Part shown: piece by piece, positions 1 to 9,668 of the stretch
Layout: every line of letters starts with the position of its first letter
How positions within the stretch are numbered: the first letter of the stretch is position 1
Origin: Procambarus clarkii
Lineage: Eukaryota > Arthropoda > Malacostraca > Decapoda > Cambaridae
NCBI RefSeq assembly: GCF_040958095.1
Contig: NC_091151.1
Location: 7,665,419-7,729,418 of the forward strand
Direction of reading: 5' to 3'
Length of the DNA stretch: 64,000 bases
Made by a program: the position numbers and the translations under genes
Notes under the pieces: model-generated
What the model was told of the DNA's origin: nothing
Databases searched by the model: none
Seen by the model: the letters and a program-made list of their open reading frames with translations, nothing else

Positions 1-68
1 TTAATTTTTGGTTGATGCAGCGATCGTTTTAAAACCAACCTAGGACGACTAATTACATTTCCTCCTAA

Positions 69-140
<72 letters not shown>
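69..140. repeat. (TTA)n microsatellite
   Basis: An uninterrupted run of about 24 TTA/ATT triplets in AT-rich noncoding sequence. Some LINE families end in (ATT)n, but I see no LINE body on either side here. The rest of 1-280 shows nothing recognisable. Confidence 0.95.
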
Positions 141-143
<3 letters not shown>

Positions 144-282
144 AAATATTTCAAAAATATTATTTCTAGTGGATAAGTGTCCCTGTTTAATTTCATTGAT
201 ACTAGTAAATTCTATTGAAGTCTCAATACATCGATATATGAATGAAACACTCGCCATATTGGTACATGATCCTTATCACTAA

Positions 283-372
283 ACAATAGAGAGAGAGAGA
301 AAAGCTTACAAGATAATATAAAGGATATTGTAGAATCAGAGAACCTATATATGTCAGAAGTAAAATATTTAT
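283..372 (+). pseudogene. degenerate duplicate of the start of the following small gene
   Basis: About 85 bases resemble positions 605-705 inside the next gene. Both carry a GA-rich lead, then AAAGCTTACA/AAAGTTTACA, then AGAATCAGAGAAC, then TCAGAAGTAAAA, in the same order and spacing apart from a roughly 10-base deletion here. No open frame survives. It is best read as a decayed partial tandem copy of the 583-954 gene. The similarity is direct; the direction of duplication is inferred. Confidence 0.6.
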
Positions 373-582
373 CGTGCAAATATGATCGGCGCACGTCACT
401 GAATTCTGCCAAGCCAACTACAACAGTATTTTTCTTCAAATTCTTGTTACCAATTTTCATATTTTTTTTTTAATATTCTATAATTTTCTTCATATTGCTG
501 ATCCTTTGTACATACATAAGTCTTTTAAGAGGGACTGGAAGCTGAATCCTCCTATTATTATTTATTATTGAAACTTGACATA

Positions 583-954
583 ATGGCTGACGAGCCTTAT
601 TACCAAAAGAGAGTAAGACAAAAGTTTACAGATATTATAAAGTATATTGAAGAATCAGAGAACTTAATTATAGCTGTACCATCAGAAGTAAAACAATTTG
701 AAGAGCTGTTAAATTCTTGGGTATTATATTTACCTAATCTCCAAAATGTTGTGGTAAAGAGAGGAAATTGTAATAAGTGTTGGTACCAAAGTGAGAATAA
801 AAAAACACTCACTATTTTTAGGTCACCTTTCGAAATAATTATTAAGCAAAATGATATAAAAGTTAGCTCTTCGTTTCTTATGAAAGATGTAATATTATTA
901 TTAGTAGAAGCTATTCAAAAAGAAAAGAGAAATATCCATGTATATTGGGATTAA
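583..954 (+). CDS. hypothetical 123-aa protein with CxxC motif
   Basis: I do not recognise this protein. The first ATG of the open frame is at 583 (MADEPYYQK); an upstream TTG at 568 is unlikely to be used. The protein is charged and Ile/Leu-rich and probably soluble. I see no signal peptide or membrane segment. A GNCNKC motif lies about two thirds along, followed by a segment TIFRSPFEIII. The same order (a CxxxC or CxxC-like pair, then a DPFE/SPFE step, then hydrophobic strands) appears in the 184-aa product at 1422-1976, so the two could be distant paralogues; this is a weak visual match. A decayed partial copy lies just upstream at 283-372. It converges with the next gene across about 60 bases. 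Confidence 0.55.
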   Translation: MADEPYYQKRVRQKFTDIIKYIEESENLIIAVPSEVKQFEELLNSWVLYLPNLQNVVVKRGNCNKCWYQSENKKTLTIFRSPFEIIIKQNDIKVSSSFLMKDVILLLVEAIQKEKRNIHVYWD

Positions 955-1015
955 TTAATAACAAATATGATAAATTTATATACATTTTTTATAAACATTA
1001 AATTTAATTTAAATT

Positions 1016-1300
1016 TCAAATAACATTAAGTATTATATCAAATTTTGGAATATAAAAACCATTAACTAATTTCAAATATATTTCATTGGAAAATATTTCA
1101 CATTCATTATTATAGAATAAATTTAGAATATTGTTATATGTTACATTTGAATTTTTATGTTTATTTATAATATCCCAAACTTTTAAAATATGAAATTCCG
1201 TCTTATCAATATATAACGGATCTATTTGTAGATAAAAATCAATTTCTTCAGTATTTTCGAGGAATTCACTCATTTTTTTAATATATATTAAAAAAGACAT
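1016..1300 (-). CDS. hypothetical 94-aa protein
   Basis: This is a short AT-rich open frame starting with ATG at 1300; no family is recognised. The sequence is rich in Ile, Asn and Lys with no signal peptide or obvious membrane span. Its last 26 residues (pattern FSNEIY...FYIPKFDII) resemble the end of the neighbouring 184-aa product on the same strand (FSIDIY...FYRKLFTPDII). It may therefore be a second, shortened member of that family, or the 3' part of a broken copy. The length is near what AT-rich DNA can give by chance. Confidence 0.4.
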   Translation of the reverse strand: MSFLIYIKKMSEFLENTEEIDFYLQIDPLYIDKTEFHILKVWDIINKHKNSNVTYNNILNLFYNNECEIFSNEIYLKLVNGFYIPKFDIILNVI

Positions 1301-1421
1301 GATTATTCACTGCTATTCCAAGGAGTATAACTTCAACTAAATTAATGTGAAACATCAACTTAAACTAAAATTTCAAATGTTGATATTAACATTCAGTGAT
1401 TATTTAAGACACCAGCTAGCT

Positions 1422-1976
1422 CTAGTAGCCAATGTGATGAACCAATTGGCTTATAATGTCAGGTGTGAATAATTTCCTATAAAAATTTGTAAAAATACAC
1501 TTATATATGTCGATTGAAAAATTTGCTTTAAGGTTGTTAGAGAGGTTCAAAACCTCTTTATCCTCATAGGATGGGATAATCTTAAATATTTTGGCTAAGT
1601 TAACATTAGGAATAATATATAAAATTCTTTTGAAAATTTCAAAAAAATCATGTGATGATCCCAAATATATCCTTACATTAGCAAAAGTAATAGTACTTTG
1701 CTTGGCTTGAAACTCAAAGTGCATATCTTTCGTTTCAAAAGGGTCAAAGGTTAAAAAAAAGTTACATTTATTTTGACATGGCTTACTCCTTAAAATCCTT
1801 TCTTCAGGAGTCCTGAGAACGGTTGGTAGAGTGATACACAGCCTATCAGGTGGTTCCAGTTCCTTAATTGCTTCGCCATATCTCTGGGCATCTTCTTTTC
1901 TTATTTTTTTTGTGTGTAGAAAGATAGGTCGACATAAATGACGACGACGAGGGCGGCGTTGAGGAACTTTTGTCAT
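1422..1976 (-). CDS. hypothetical 184-aa basic protein
   Basis: Function unknown. The N-terminus is strongly basic (QRRPRRRH within the first 13 residues), a possible nucleic-acid-binding or nuclear-localisation stretch. A Cys pair CQNKC lies near residue 67, followed by an alternating hydrophobic region and a helical C-terminus. The ATG at 1976 directly follows a TTTGTAG splice-acceptor-like sequence, so this could be the last exon of a longer gene. The Pro-rich ORF at 2028-2504 is on the same strand, but I see no good donor that would join the two. It resembles the 94-aa product at its C-terminus and, weakly, the 123-aa product. Confidence 0.5.
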   Translation of the reverse strand: MTKVPQRRPRRRHLCRPIFLHTKKIRKEDAQRYGEAIKELEPPDRLCITLPTVLRTPEERILRSKPCQNKCNFFLTFDPFETKDMHFEFQAKQSTITFANVRIYLGSSHDFFEIFKRILYIIPNVNLAKIFKIIPSYEDKEVLNLSNNLKANFSIDIYKCIFTNFYRKLFTPDIISQLVHHIGY

Positions 1977-2027
1977 CTACAAACGAAATGAAACAAATAA
2001 ATAACTACGTTGTGTGTTTGTTAGTCA

Positions 2028-2191
2028 TTATTTGTTTGGTAATTGAAGGGGCTGGGCCGGGTTAAGTCTTAGAGAATAAGGAGGAGAAGGAGAAGGAGGA
2101 GGAGGAGGAGGAGGAGGAGGATGGGAAGGAGGAGGAAAAGGACGAGAAGGAGGAGGAGAAGGAGGAGGAGAAGGAGGAGGAGAAGGAGGAG

Positions 2192-2223
<32 letters not shown>

Positions 2224-2542
2224 GAAGGAGAAGAAGGAGGAGAAGGAGGAGGAGAAGGAGGAAGAGAAGGAGGTGGGGATTGGGAACTTTTAAAAGTCAT
2301 AGAAATTGTACTGGAAAATTTATCTAGATAACTAATTGGAGGAGGAGAAGGAGAATGAGAATGAGATGGTGGGTGTATTGTGGCAAGGAAGGAAGATTGA
2401 TCTAGAGAAATTAGAGGAGGAGAGTAAGTAGGAGTCCAATTAAAATCTTCATCCGTCATTTTTTTTTCCATATTTTCAGTTTCCAGTAACTCGGAAAAGG
2501 ACATGCTTCTTTTCCTTGTATCCTGAATTTCAGAATCTGGAT
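2028..2542 (-). CDS. proline/serine-rich low-complexity protein, 158 aa from the ATG at 2504
   Basis: The open frame starts with ATG at 2504 (MSFSELLETEN). It can be read upstream without a stop to a splice acceptor (TTTTATAG) at 2543, so an unseen 5' exon is possible. About 60 N-terminal residues are of ordinary composition, with an acidic MTDEDFNW segment. They are followed by a long run of SPPP/PPPS repeats encoded by a (GGA)n/(GAA)n purine tract on the plus strand at about 2078-2280. The repeat is uninterrupted by stops, but that is trivial for this microsatellite. The plus-strand Arg-rich frame over the same bases is a shadow. If real, it could be a flexible linker or surface protein. 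Confidence 0.4.
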
Positions 2543-3065
2543 CTATAAAAAAAAAATAAAAAATAAATAAATAACCAGCTATGGCTAGGAAAATCTTTTG
2601 CTCTGATTTTTCATTTTATAGCCACCACATCTGTCCTGAGTTTCGGACAAGGAACTCGGCAGTTATACACTTGAATTGATCCTATGAAGTATGTATGATA
2701 ATCCCCATTCTGTATCGCAAAGACTACAAGACTATGGCTAATAATACATTATCTCTGTGAATGGCTTCCAGGGTCACGGCACCTTAAAAACAGAAAAGAC
2801 TTGCAACTCACCTTTTACTTTACTGGAGAAATCTCTTGCTAAACCCTTAGAGAGGTGATTTATAGTAGGGACCCCATGGTCCATACTGTTGGGTGTAGCA
2901 GGGACACACTGATGTGTGTGGAACCTCGAGTCCTTTAATATTTATACCCTGACAGGATGGGACTCTCCCGGATGGAGGCAGGGGGGTGGGGGAATTCCGT
3001 TGAGACCACTAGAACGCACAACACCACCCTGACACATCGAAATAATACTCTTACCTTTTAAAAAA
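2543..3065. other. intergenic stretch, nothing recognised
   Basis: This sequence is of mixed composition and more GC-rich than its neighbours, with a G-run (GGCAGGGGGGTGGGGG) near 2980. I find no long open frame, RNA gene or inverted repeat. The higher GC suggests an old interspersed repeat, but I cannot name one. Confidence 0.5.
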
Positions 3066-3923
3066 ATGAATACAATTTCACGAAAGATATTTCTTCTTGT
3101 TTTGTTATCAGTACGAGTAATAGTTAGTCACAATCCCCATTTATATACTGAATGTGCAGTCAACGAAAATGGAAAAAGATTGACAATATTTGAAGATTCA
3201 ATTAAATTTTGGTTTGTAAGAAATAACCTCAATTTTATAATATCTATTTATTACGATAGAAATTTAAATGAATTATTAGGATATAATAATACAGAACAAC
3301 ATAAATGGTTAAATGCAGAGTTAAAATTTGGGAATGTTTCACAACTATTTATATTAAATAAATTTCAATTACCAATGAAAAGACGACTGAATCAAAACAC
3401 AACAAGTAAATTAATAAGAAGATTTGTAATATTTAGCCATATCAATATTCTTCTAGGTTGCCCTCAAGGCTGGCCATACAGAAAATTATCATCATCAATG
3501 AAATATGATTTACAAATTGCTGCCTCAGGTAACGAAGAGGAATATCTTATTCTGACGCCCTTAGCAGATACCTATGTTAAGTTTTCAATAGATGGTCAAA
3601 GAAAGACACTATGTTTGGATCACAGTCATTCACAAATAAAGGTTGTGAATAATGTTAATAAATTATCAGAAAAGTGTGATACCTTAAATAGAATGTCGTC
3701 TGTTGTTATCAAATTTGTGTACGATGAGAATAATATTAAAATATTGGATGAACAAGATAGCATTCTTGACAATATAACAACATATAATAATAAGACTCGT
3801 CCTATACTTAAAGTTCTTCAAGAAGATTTAAATGGGACACTCTATATAGCACAGTGTATTGGTAATTGTAAAAAAAGTATTGATTTGCATGCTATTACCT
3901 ATAGGCATCAATATTTGTTTTGA
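3066..3923 (+). CDS. secreted glycoprotein-like protein, 285 aa, family unknown
   Basis: The single uninterrupted frame starts with ATG at 3066. The N-terminus is a textbook signal peptide: basic NTISRK, then a hydrophobic core FLLVLLSVRVIV, with likely cleavage around residue 21. I see no second membrane segment, so the product should be secreted or lumenal. Six N-glycosylation sequons (NNT, NVS, NTT, NIT, NKT, NGT) and several Cys residues (for example GCPQGWP and CIGNCKK) support an extracellular fold, probably beta-rich from the alternating hydrophobic pattern. I do not recognise the family. An A17 run lies about 75 bases past the stop, which could mark a retrocopy tail or be a simple A-tract. 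It converges on the 266-aa secreted protein gene. Confidence 0.65.
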   Translation: MNTISRKIFLLVLLSVRVIVSHNPHLYTECAVNENGKRLTIFEDSIKFWFVRNNLNFIISIYYDRNLNELLGYNNTEQHKWLNAELKFGNVSQLFILNKFQLPMKRRLNQNTTSKLIRRFVIFSHINILLGCPQGWPYRKLSSSMKYDLQIAASGNEEEYLILTPLADTYVKFSIDGQRKTLCLDHSHSQIKVVNNVNKLSEKCDTLNRMSSVVIKFVYDENNIKILDEQDSILDNITTYNNKTRPILKVLQEDLNGTLYIAQCIGNCKKSIDLHAITYRHQYLF

Positions 3924-3995
3924 GTATAATAATAATTATAATTTCAGTAAGTTTATTAATTATTCAATTATATTATATTATATGTGTTAAAAGTA

Positions 3996-4012
3996 AAAAA
4001 AAAAAAAAAAAG
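3996..4012 (+). other. A17 tract downstream of the secreted-protein gene
   Basis: Seventeen consecutive A residues lie about 75 bases after the stop at 3923. I see no clear AATAAA just before the tract. It could be a processed-transcript tail or an A-tract that grew by slippage. Confidence 0.4.
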
Positions 4013-4129
4013 GCAGGAAGAAATAGGAGAGTATATTTCATACGAACTTCCCGAACCACTTTAAACTAAAATTTATGTTAATAAACATCAACATCCCATC
4101 AAAAACTGAAACTATTTCTTTATCAATGT

Positions 4130-4930
4130 CTAATGTATCAAAAAATGCCCCAAACCCAAAACCCAAAACAACCATTGGAATTTAAAACACAATTCTTGAG
4201 ATAATCCAACATGATTTGATTGATGTGTATAGTTAATCTGGTATACTAATAACGGTGTTTCCTCTTTGAAAAGAAACGATCTAGTACTACTTACTATCGG
4301 ATATATATAGCAAATATCTTCATTTTTACTAAAAGTTCGGCTTGAAAAGAAAGAATTCAACAATGTTAAGTTAATAGGAAGTGCACACTGGTTGTTTTCT
4401 ACTTTACGTATTTCTACTCTACTTATTCCTTTAAAGAGTAGAATTTCTTTAGTATGTTGAATACCACGATTCAAATGACAAATTATTCTTCCCTCTAATG
4501 TTTCCAAAGGGTTATTTAATTTAATCTTAACCGTGGTCATTTTACATTCATATATTTTACATCCTATATAGTATTTATTAGGATCTGGAAAAGTTTCGTA
4601 TAATAAGCGTCCCTCTGTTTCTTCATTTATATCTACATTTATAGTTAATTTTGGATATAAGAAATAAGAGTATGTATAACATGCACCACATGTTATTGAA
4701 AATGAAATATTATAAACAGTTGGGATCATTACTATTTCTTTAAATAATTTTGTTTTTGATTGTTGATGTCTTGTTTGCCATGTAGGATGGAATGGGTCAT
4801 TTATAAATGTCATGTATGGAGTTTTAATAGATAATGGAGCCCATGGAATTATAGAATGAGCAAAACAAACAGTAGTAATTTTTCTTATGGTCAATATTAA
4901 TAATAATACTAATAATTGATTCCAATCCAT
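4130..4930 (-). CDS. secreted or membrane-anchored Cys-containing protein, 266 aa
   Basis: The uninterrupted frame starts with ATG at 4930. Residues about 5-24 (LLVLLLILTI...TTVCFA) form a signal peptide. The body contains scattered Cys residues (CGAC, CKIYEC, and single Cys later) consistent with disulphides, and sequons NIS, NLT and NYT. The last 20 residues are hydrophobic and aromatic (FKFQWLFWVLGLGHFLI), which would suit a C-terminal membrane anchor or GPI-type tail. A TATA box lies 51-58 bases upstream of the ATG. No family is recognised. Its architecture, and the divergent pairing with the 421-aa gene, fit a cell-surface or virion-envelope role, but that is inference only. Confidence 0.62.
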   Translation of the reverse strand: MDWNQLLVLLLILTIRKITTVCFAHSIIPWAPLSIKTPYMTFINDPFHPTWQTRHQQSKTKLFKEIVMIPTVYNISFSITCGACYTYSYFLYPKLTINVDINEETEGRLLYETFPDPNKYYIGCKIYECKMTTVKIKLNNPLETLEGRIICHLNRGIQHTKEILLFKGISRVEIRKVENNQCALPINLTLLNSFFSSRTFSKNEDICYIYPIVSSTRSFLFKEETPLLVYQINYTHQSNHVGLSQELCFKFQWLFWVLGLGHFLIH

Positions 4931-4979
4931 TACCTTAATTTATAGGATTAATGACTTTGATTTTCTTGGTCGCACACTT

Positions 4980-4988
4980 CTTTATATA
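4980..4988 (-). promoter_or_regulatory. TATA box for the 266-aa secreted protein gene
   Basis: The minus strand reads TATATAAAG, ending about 50 bases upstream of the ATG at 4930. This leaves room for a start site about 30 bases downstream of the TATA and a short leader. Confidence 0.45.
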
Positions 4989-4993
4989 TATAT

Positions 4994-5342
4994 ATTTTGG
5001 GAGGATATTGCTCCTGTTTATTATGCAAATCGAACCTTAAATAGTTGGCTTTATTGATGTGTGTTATTAAACCAAAACAACCGTATACCCCAAAAACGGA
5101 AAACAGCAAGTAATTATTAATTATTATTATATACGTTTATGTTTTGGGGGCTTTGATGTTCTGCTGGATCGATTTTAATGTTTTTAAAAGTATAATAAAG
5201 GCTTGATTAAGTCCAGGTGGGGCATTCAGGGTTAAATAAACTTTTTCCCATTTGTTCAATCTCGTGTTGTCCTTTGCCTGGTTGGCACATAGCTAATTCT
5301 ACCTGTTAACAGGTAGTGGATTTTTTTTTTATATTTATTCAT
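4994..5342. other. divergent intergenic region
   Basis: This is the AT-rich interval between the minus-strand 266-aa gene and the plus-strand 421-aa gene. The two TATA boxes are annotated at its edges. I see no other gene or repeat in it. Confidence 0.5.
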
Positions 5343-5350
5343 TATAAAAG
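5343..5350 (+). promoter_or_regulatory. TATA box for the 421-aa gene
   Basis: TATAAAAG lies 36 bases before the ATG at 5386. With initiation 25-30 bases downstream the leader would be only a few bases long, so either the gene is very compact or the true start codon is a later Met (for example the one in PKMKLASY). Confidence 0.4.
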
Positions 5351-5385
5351 GATATAGATATTTTTTATTAGGTAAGATTACAATT

Positions 5386-6651
5386 ATGATTTCAATCCAT
5401 ACCCCTAAAATGAAACTTGCCAGCTACATAATTGGTCAAGCAAGAGGATCAGCTGCCATTTGTGGAGAATATGCCTCTGCTACATTAGGCGTGTTGAACA
5501 ATTATAAAGATATTAAAATATATTGCCTCATTGGGAAGGACTGGCTTGTTGATAAACTTTCAAACTTCATTCCCATCGAATATTCAGGTTATACACTTGT
5601 AAAAAATGAAAAAACAAAAAAAGGAGGGTTCATAGCAATCGCTGAATTAATACATCCGGAAGATGTACTAGTATTGATATACTTTATTGAGTCTCCGTCA
5701 ATACGAGTATTGCTACCTAAAAACTACATTATATGGAAAGAACAAATTACATCAAAGTTCACAGTTGCAAATGGTACCCTCGACAATGGAGAACCTCCCA
5801 ACTTTTCCGATATTGTTGGGAGATTTTATGAAGAAGTAATAAAAACTATGGATACTGATGCCGAAAGATGTGGAATTTTTCCTTCATTTAAAACAGATCA
5901 AAAAGTTTGTAAATTGTATCCAGTAGATCTAAGGTTGACATTTATTCATCCCCGTTTTGAAATTAAAAGGAAACGAAAAATCTGTGAGTGGTTTAATGAA
6001 GATGAGTATAATATTCCATTTCTTTCAATATTCGAGAGGTTAAAAATACCTGACCTTTGTAATGCTTCTTCAACGACATTACATGAAAGGGAAGGTACTG
6101 CAAAGAGGACTATAAAATGTAAATTACAAGGCAAGAAAATTCCCATTGGTCTCTGTGTACCTTCGCTAATATTATACAAATTTGGTTATAAAAGGGCTGA
6201 AATATTGAAAGAGCCTATAACCTTAGGCGTAATGGCTTTAGGAACCAGTAATCAGAATATGGACGAAAAAACTTATGTCATGGGAGCCTTAAAGAAAAGA
6301 TGGAGTTGTACTCGCAGGAGGAGTGGGCAAATAAATAGGTATCCACAGTATGTAAAGTGTTATGAGCCAGTTGGTCTCGTATATGAGTCTCAGATATTTG
6401 ATAGATTCAGTCATAACCTAATTGATGGTTATATAATATCAAATAATGATGACCAATACTTATTCAGCCCATATGTCTGTCTTGGGTTACTGACTCGAAA
6501 TATCAAAATCCTTCCTGTCATATATACTCATTTGCTATTCCCCAGAGGAAACGTTTTTGTAATTCAGAAGTCTGATGTAATCTGGTGTGTTCTCGGAAAT
6601 TGCAAAGTGGCTCCTCCAAATACTATAGTTAATTGTATGAATGACCTCTAA
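5386..6651 (+). CDS. unknown protein, 421 aa
   Basis: This is the longest ordinary open frame in the gene-bearing part with no interruption, starting at ATG 5386; a second Met at codon 9 is also plausible. There is no signal peptide or clear membrane span. The protein has mixed alpha/beta character and 13 or so Cys residues spread over its length. A basic patch lies near residues 195-200 (IKRKRKICEW) and another at KKRWSCTRRRSG in the C-terminal third. No catalytic motif is recognised. Neighbours are a divergent secreted protein gene and, 3', a stable hairpin and a MITE remnant. It is too long and balanced in composition to be chance in this AT-rich setting. A viral structural or regulatory protein is possible but unproven. 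Confidence 0.65.
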   Translation: MISIHTPKMKLASYIIGQARGSAAICGEYASATLGVLNNYKDIKIYCLIGKDWLVDKLSNFIPIEYSGYTLVKNEKTKKGGFIAIAELIHPEDVLVLIYFIESPSIRVLLPKNYIIWKEQITSKFTVANGTLDNGEPPNFSDIVGRFYEEVIKTMDTDAERCGIFPSFKTDQKVCKLYPVDLRLTFIHPRFEIKRKRKICEWFNEDEYNIPFLSIFERLKIPDLCNASSTTLHEREGTAKRTIKCKLQGKKIPIGLCVPSLILYKFGYKRAEILKEPITLGVMALGTSNQNMDEKTYVMGALKKRWSCTRRRSGQINRYPQYVKCYEPVGLVYESQIFDRFSHNLIDGYIISNNDDQYLFSPYVCLGLLTRNIKILPVIYTHLLFPRGNVFVIQKSDVIWCVLGNCKVAPPNTIVNCMNDL

Positions 6652-6699
6652 TTTTTTATAGGCTTTAGGGGACGTCGCACTTGGCCTACAACTTTTATG

Positions 6700-6757
6700 T
6701 TTGTTTAAGTTAATTTGTTTATATTTGAGTTAAAACGAATTAACTTAAATAAACTAA
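6700..6757. other. AT-rich hairpin downstream of the 421-aa gene
   Basis: GTTTAAGTTAATTT pairs with GAATTAACTTAAATAAAC about 25 bases later, giving a stem of roughly 14 pairs 50-110 bases past the stop. It may be a 3'-end structure or the remains of a tiny inverted-repeat element. Confidence 0.5.
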
Positions 6758-6776
6758 CACAACAAGAAAATCACTC

Positions 6777-6893
6777 TGCCTTATTAGGCAAATGAGGTCT
6801 TTTTTGCATAGTGGCTGAGAAGTACGTTCTATGCCAGAGAACAAACGTCTCGGTCTACTGTGCAAGAAAGACCCCATTTACCTAATAAGGCTG
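6777..6893. mobile_element. fold-back MITE remnant sharing TIR sequence with the MITE at 17,291
   Basis: This is an almost complete palindrome. CTGCCTTATTAGGCAAATG near the left end pairs with CATTTACCTAATAAGGCTGAG at the right. Internally GCATAGTGGCTGAGAAGTACG pairs with GTCTCGGTCTACTGTGC. The order of motifs (TTATTAGGCAAAT, TTGCATAGT, GGCTGAGAAGTNCGTTCT) is the same as in the terminal inverted repeats at 17,291-17,679, so this is a shortened, diverged member of that family. Confidence 0.7.
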
Positions 6894-7086
6894 AGTTCAT
6901 TAGATTATTTTTAGTCTCCTCACCTGTGTTCTATACTCTGTCAGAATCAATCAAAATAACAGTTTGTGAACTGGTAATAAATAATAAGCCCAAATACAAA
7001 ATATAATTCTTTACTGATGAGTATTTAAACCAAACCAACCATATATATATTGAAAAACGAGCGAAACGGCATTTTACTTTTTGGTG

Positions 7087-9370
7087 CTATGAGTTTTTAC
7101 ATAAATTTTCATTATGCCGGCATTTTTTGGTACATTTCTGATTATTTCTTTTGCAAATACATCTATGATTTAAACAAGATAAAAGTTTACAGTGGCATAC
7201 TAATTGTTTCAAGTGCCTATTATCACTGAGAAAGTAATTTGATTGTCTACGAACAATCTCACGAAGCCCAAGTTGTTGATTCTTATTAATTTCGTTTGGC
7301 ATTATTCTTTCGATTGTTTTATCAAAATCGTTTCTTGATAGATATTGGTTAATTGTTCCAAATTTTGTAGCTACACGATATAAATCTCTTTCATTGTCTA
7401 TTTCGATGATAATTCCACTGATTGTTCGCATTCCTGTTTTGTTTTCCCTATCTTCTTTAGGTATTATCACATTAACAGTATCATATAGGCTAACAGGTGT
7501 TACATTTGCCGATGACAATTGTAACATTTTTGAGGCATTAGTTATCTGACGCTCATAAACTTTGCTTCTAATAGTTCCTAAATTTTCAATATGTAAATTA
7601 TATGAATCGTTATTTACTTCAGAATTATTATTATCATTAGGTTTACCATCTTCTAAATTACATAATCTTCTATTTATTATTAGTTTAGGCGGCAGCACAA
7701 TACCAGGTGATGATGGTGTTGGTGGTGATAATATAGGGGGTAATGAAGGTGGCGGTATTTGTGGCAGGGATAATATGGAAGTAGAGGCAGTTGTAGCACC
7801 AGCAGCAACAGTAACAGTAACCTCCTCAACCTCATCAAAAATTATTTCTTCCATGTCTGGCAACGGTGAAGAAATCTGATGCAGCAGCGGACTTGATGAT
7901 GACAGGGAATACTGCAATTATATAAAAAAAAAAAAAATTTAGTATACAGAAATTAATTGAGGACTCTTGTTTTCCAAGGTTGAACTGAAAACAAAACCAA
8001 TAAATATTAAGGAATTTTACCTTTGCTTCTTTGCCTCTTTTTTCTTCATCCTCTTTGTCTTCTTCTTCTTCTTCTTCTTCATTGTCATCATAGTGACAGT
8101 TATTGAACAATTGGCTATATATTGAGGGCGAAAGACGAATCTTCATAACTATTGGCGGTTCTATACCAAAAACTGCCTTGTAAGGCGATATGCCAATTCC
8201 ACGTGAATATGCTGTGTTTTTGGTGAATTGCACAAAGGGAAGTCCAGCTGACCAATCTCGCGTTTGATTCTCACACATCCAACTGCCAAGCATTTTGATT
8301 ACATCCCCATTCGCACGTTCAATGCTCCCTTGGCTCTGTGGATGACGAGGTTTGCTATTAATGAGGAGCATGTTGGGCCACATTTCGTTTTTTATCTCTT
8401 GAATGACCTCTGCCACAAATTCACGGCCGTTATCGCTCTGCAGAATTCGTGGGGCTCCCAAGAGAGCAAATATATCGAGTAAGTGGCATGCCACTTCAAT
8501 CGCCCGTTTACTGCAAAGAGCTCGTAAAACCGAAAACTTTGTTAAATGATCCTGATAATGTAAAATATATTTATACACACATCCTCCTTCTTTTTGCATA
8601 TTTATTAAGTCCATTTGTCCTCGCTCCGCAAAACTGGTCGATACAATGGGCCGTATTACCCCCTTTTTTCGTCGAGGAAGTCGTTTCAAATTGCATATGT
8701 GGCAGAGTGAAATAAAGAGTTTCACCGATTGTTGAGTGACGTTAGCGATAGTTTTACTTGCTTCAAAATAAGTTCTTTTTTCTCCTCCGTGACAAACTGC
8801 TCTGTGTGCATCATAAATCGTATCATACAATTGCCCTTGATGTATGAAACCACGACACATCCGGCCAGGATCAGCTGTTGTTGTTCCTGTTGTTGTGGTT
8901 GTTGTTGTTACAGCCGTAGTAGAATGACGATTGTCACTGGTCAGTTTACGCTTGGTCCCCCACTTCATTCTTCGTTCAGTTTCGTCGATGGTTACTAAGA
9001 CGTCATCCCCAAATAGATTTTTGACATCATATCGAGACAATAGATCATATTCATGAGATGTCTTTGTAGTCAGTTTCAATTTAGCATTTTTGACTTCCTC
9101 GATGTATTGGGCTAATTTTTCTCGAGTGAAAATTTTCCGGCTTCCATGCCCACCTTTTTCCAACATTTGGCTAATTTTTAATTCAAATTCCTTTTTTTGT
9201 ATCACCTCTTCTTCTCTCTCACACCCTTCATTAACTTTTTGTCCCAAAGGTAAAGACGTGGATGATGAAGGTAATGGTTCTTCATCAACACTAGTATCGT
9301 TATTATCACTTCTTTCTTGTTGTTTCTGTCCACATGTTAATGGAGAGGAAATTGTAGGTGTGTCCTCCAT
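7087..9370 (-). CDS. KRBA2/SCAND3-type DDE integrase with C-terminal Cys-rich domain, two exons
   Basis: Exon 1 runs from 9370 (or 9409) to 8021 and exon 2 from 7911 to 7087. The intron 8020-7912 has GTAAAA and TTGCAG ends and is phase 0. Numbering from the Met at 9409, an HHCC zinc-binding region uses H201, H206, C235 and C238. The rve catalytic triad is D266, D325 and E363, in contexts GQMDLI, QSDNGREF and QGSIERANGD (D-58-D-37-E), all present. The start at 9370 (MEDTPT) follows a plausible acceptor. Exon 2 has an acidic, Ser/Pro-rich linker and ends in a Cys-rich cluster (CHCK, CICKRN, CTKKCRH) like the CXC-type tails of arthropod KRBA2-like proteins. Such integrases cut and join DNA in mobile elements, and some are domesticated. 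I find no flanking terminal repeats, so mobile versus domesticated is open. Confidence 0.85.
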
Positions 9371-9409
9371 GCTGGAGCAAAATCGACTGACTCTGATATT
9401 AACCCTCAC

Positions 9410-9668
9410 ACACTGAATATTTTATATTGACCAATCACTGGCAGGCTTTCTTGGTTAAGCTGGCAGTTTACAGTTTGTGCTTATTTGACTAAATTATTCC
9501 ATTGTTGTTACATTCTAGGTCAATTATTTCAAGTTTCCGTTAAAATGTCAGTGTCATCAATATCTAGCAAAATTATTATAATACTTTGCCTAATGGGCAG
9601 AGTGCACTTATTGTATGTGGAAAAAAAAAAAAAAAAAAAGGAACTAGACTAAAATTTAATTTATTGAC
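9410..9668. other. intergenic, with A-tract
   Basis: This region is upstream of the integrase gene. It contains an A18 tract at about 9621-9638 and no gene that I can support. Confidence 0.45.

Noticed and set aside
2121..2327. Arg-rich plus-strand frame
   Set aside because: Translation of the purine microsatellite, with no supporting context.
8264..9416. Four plus-strand frames opposite the integrase gene
   Set aside because: Antisense shadows of the integrase exon.
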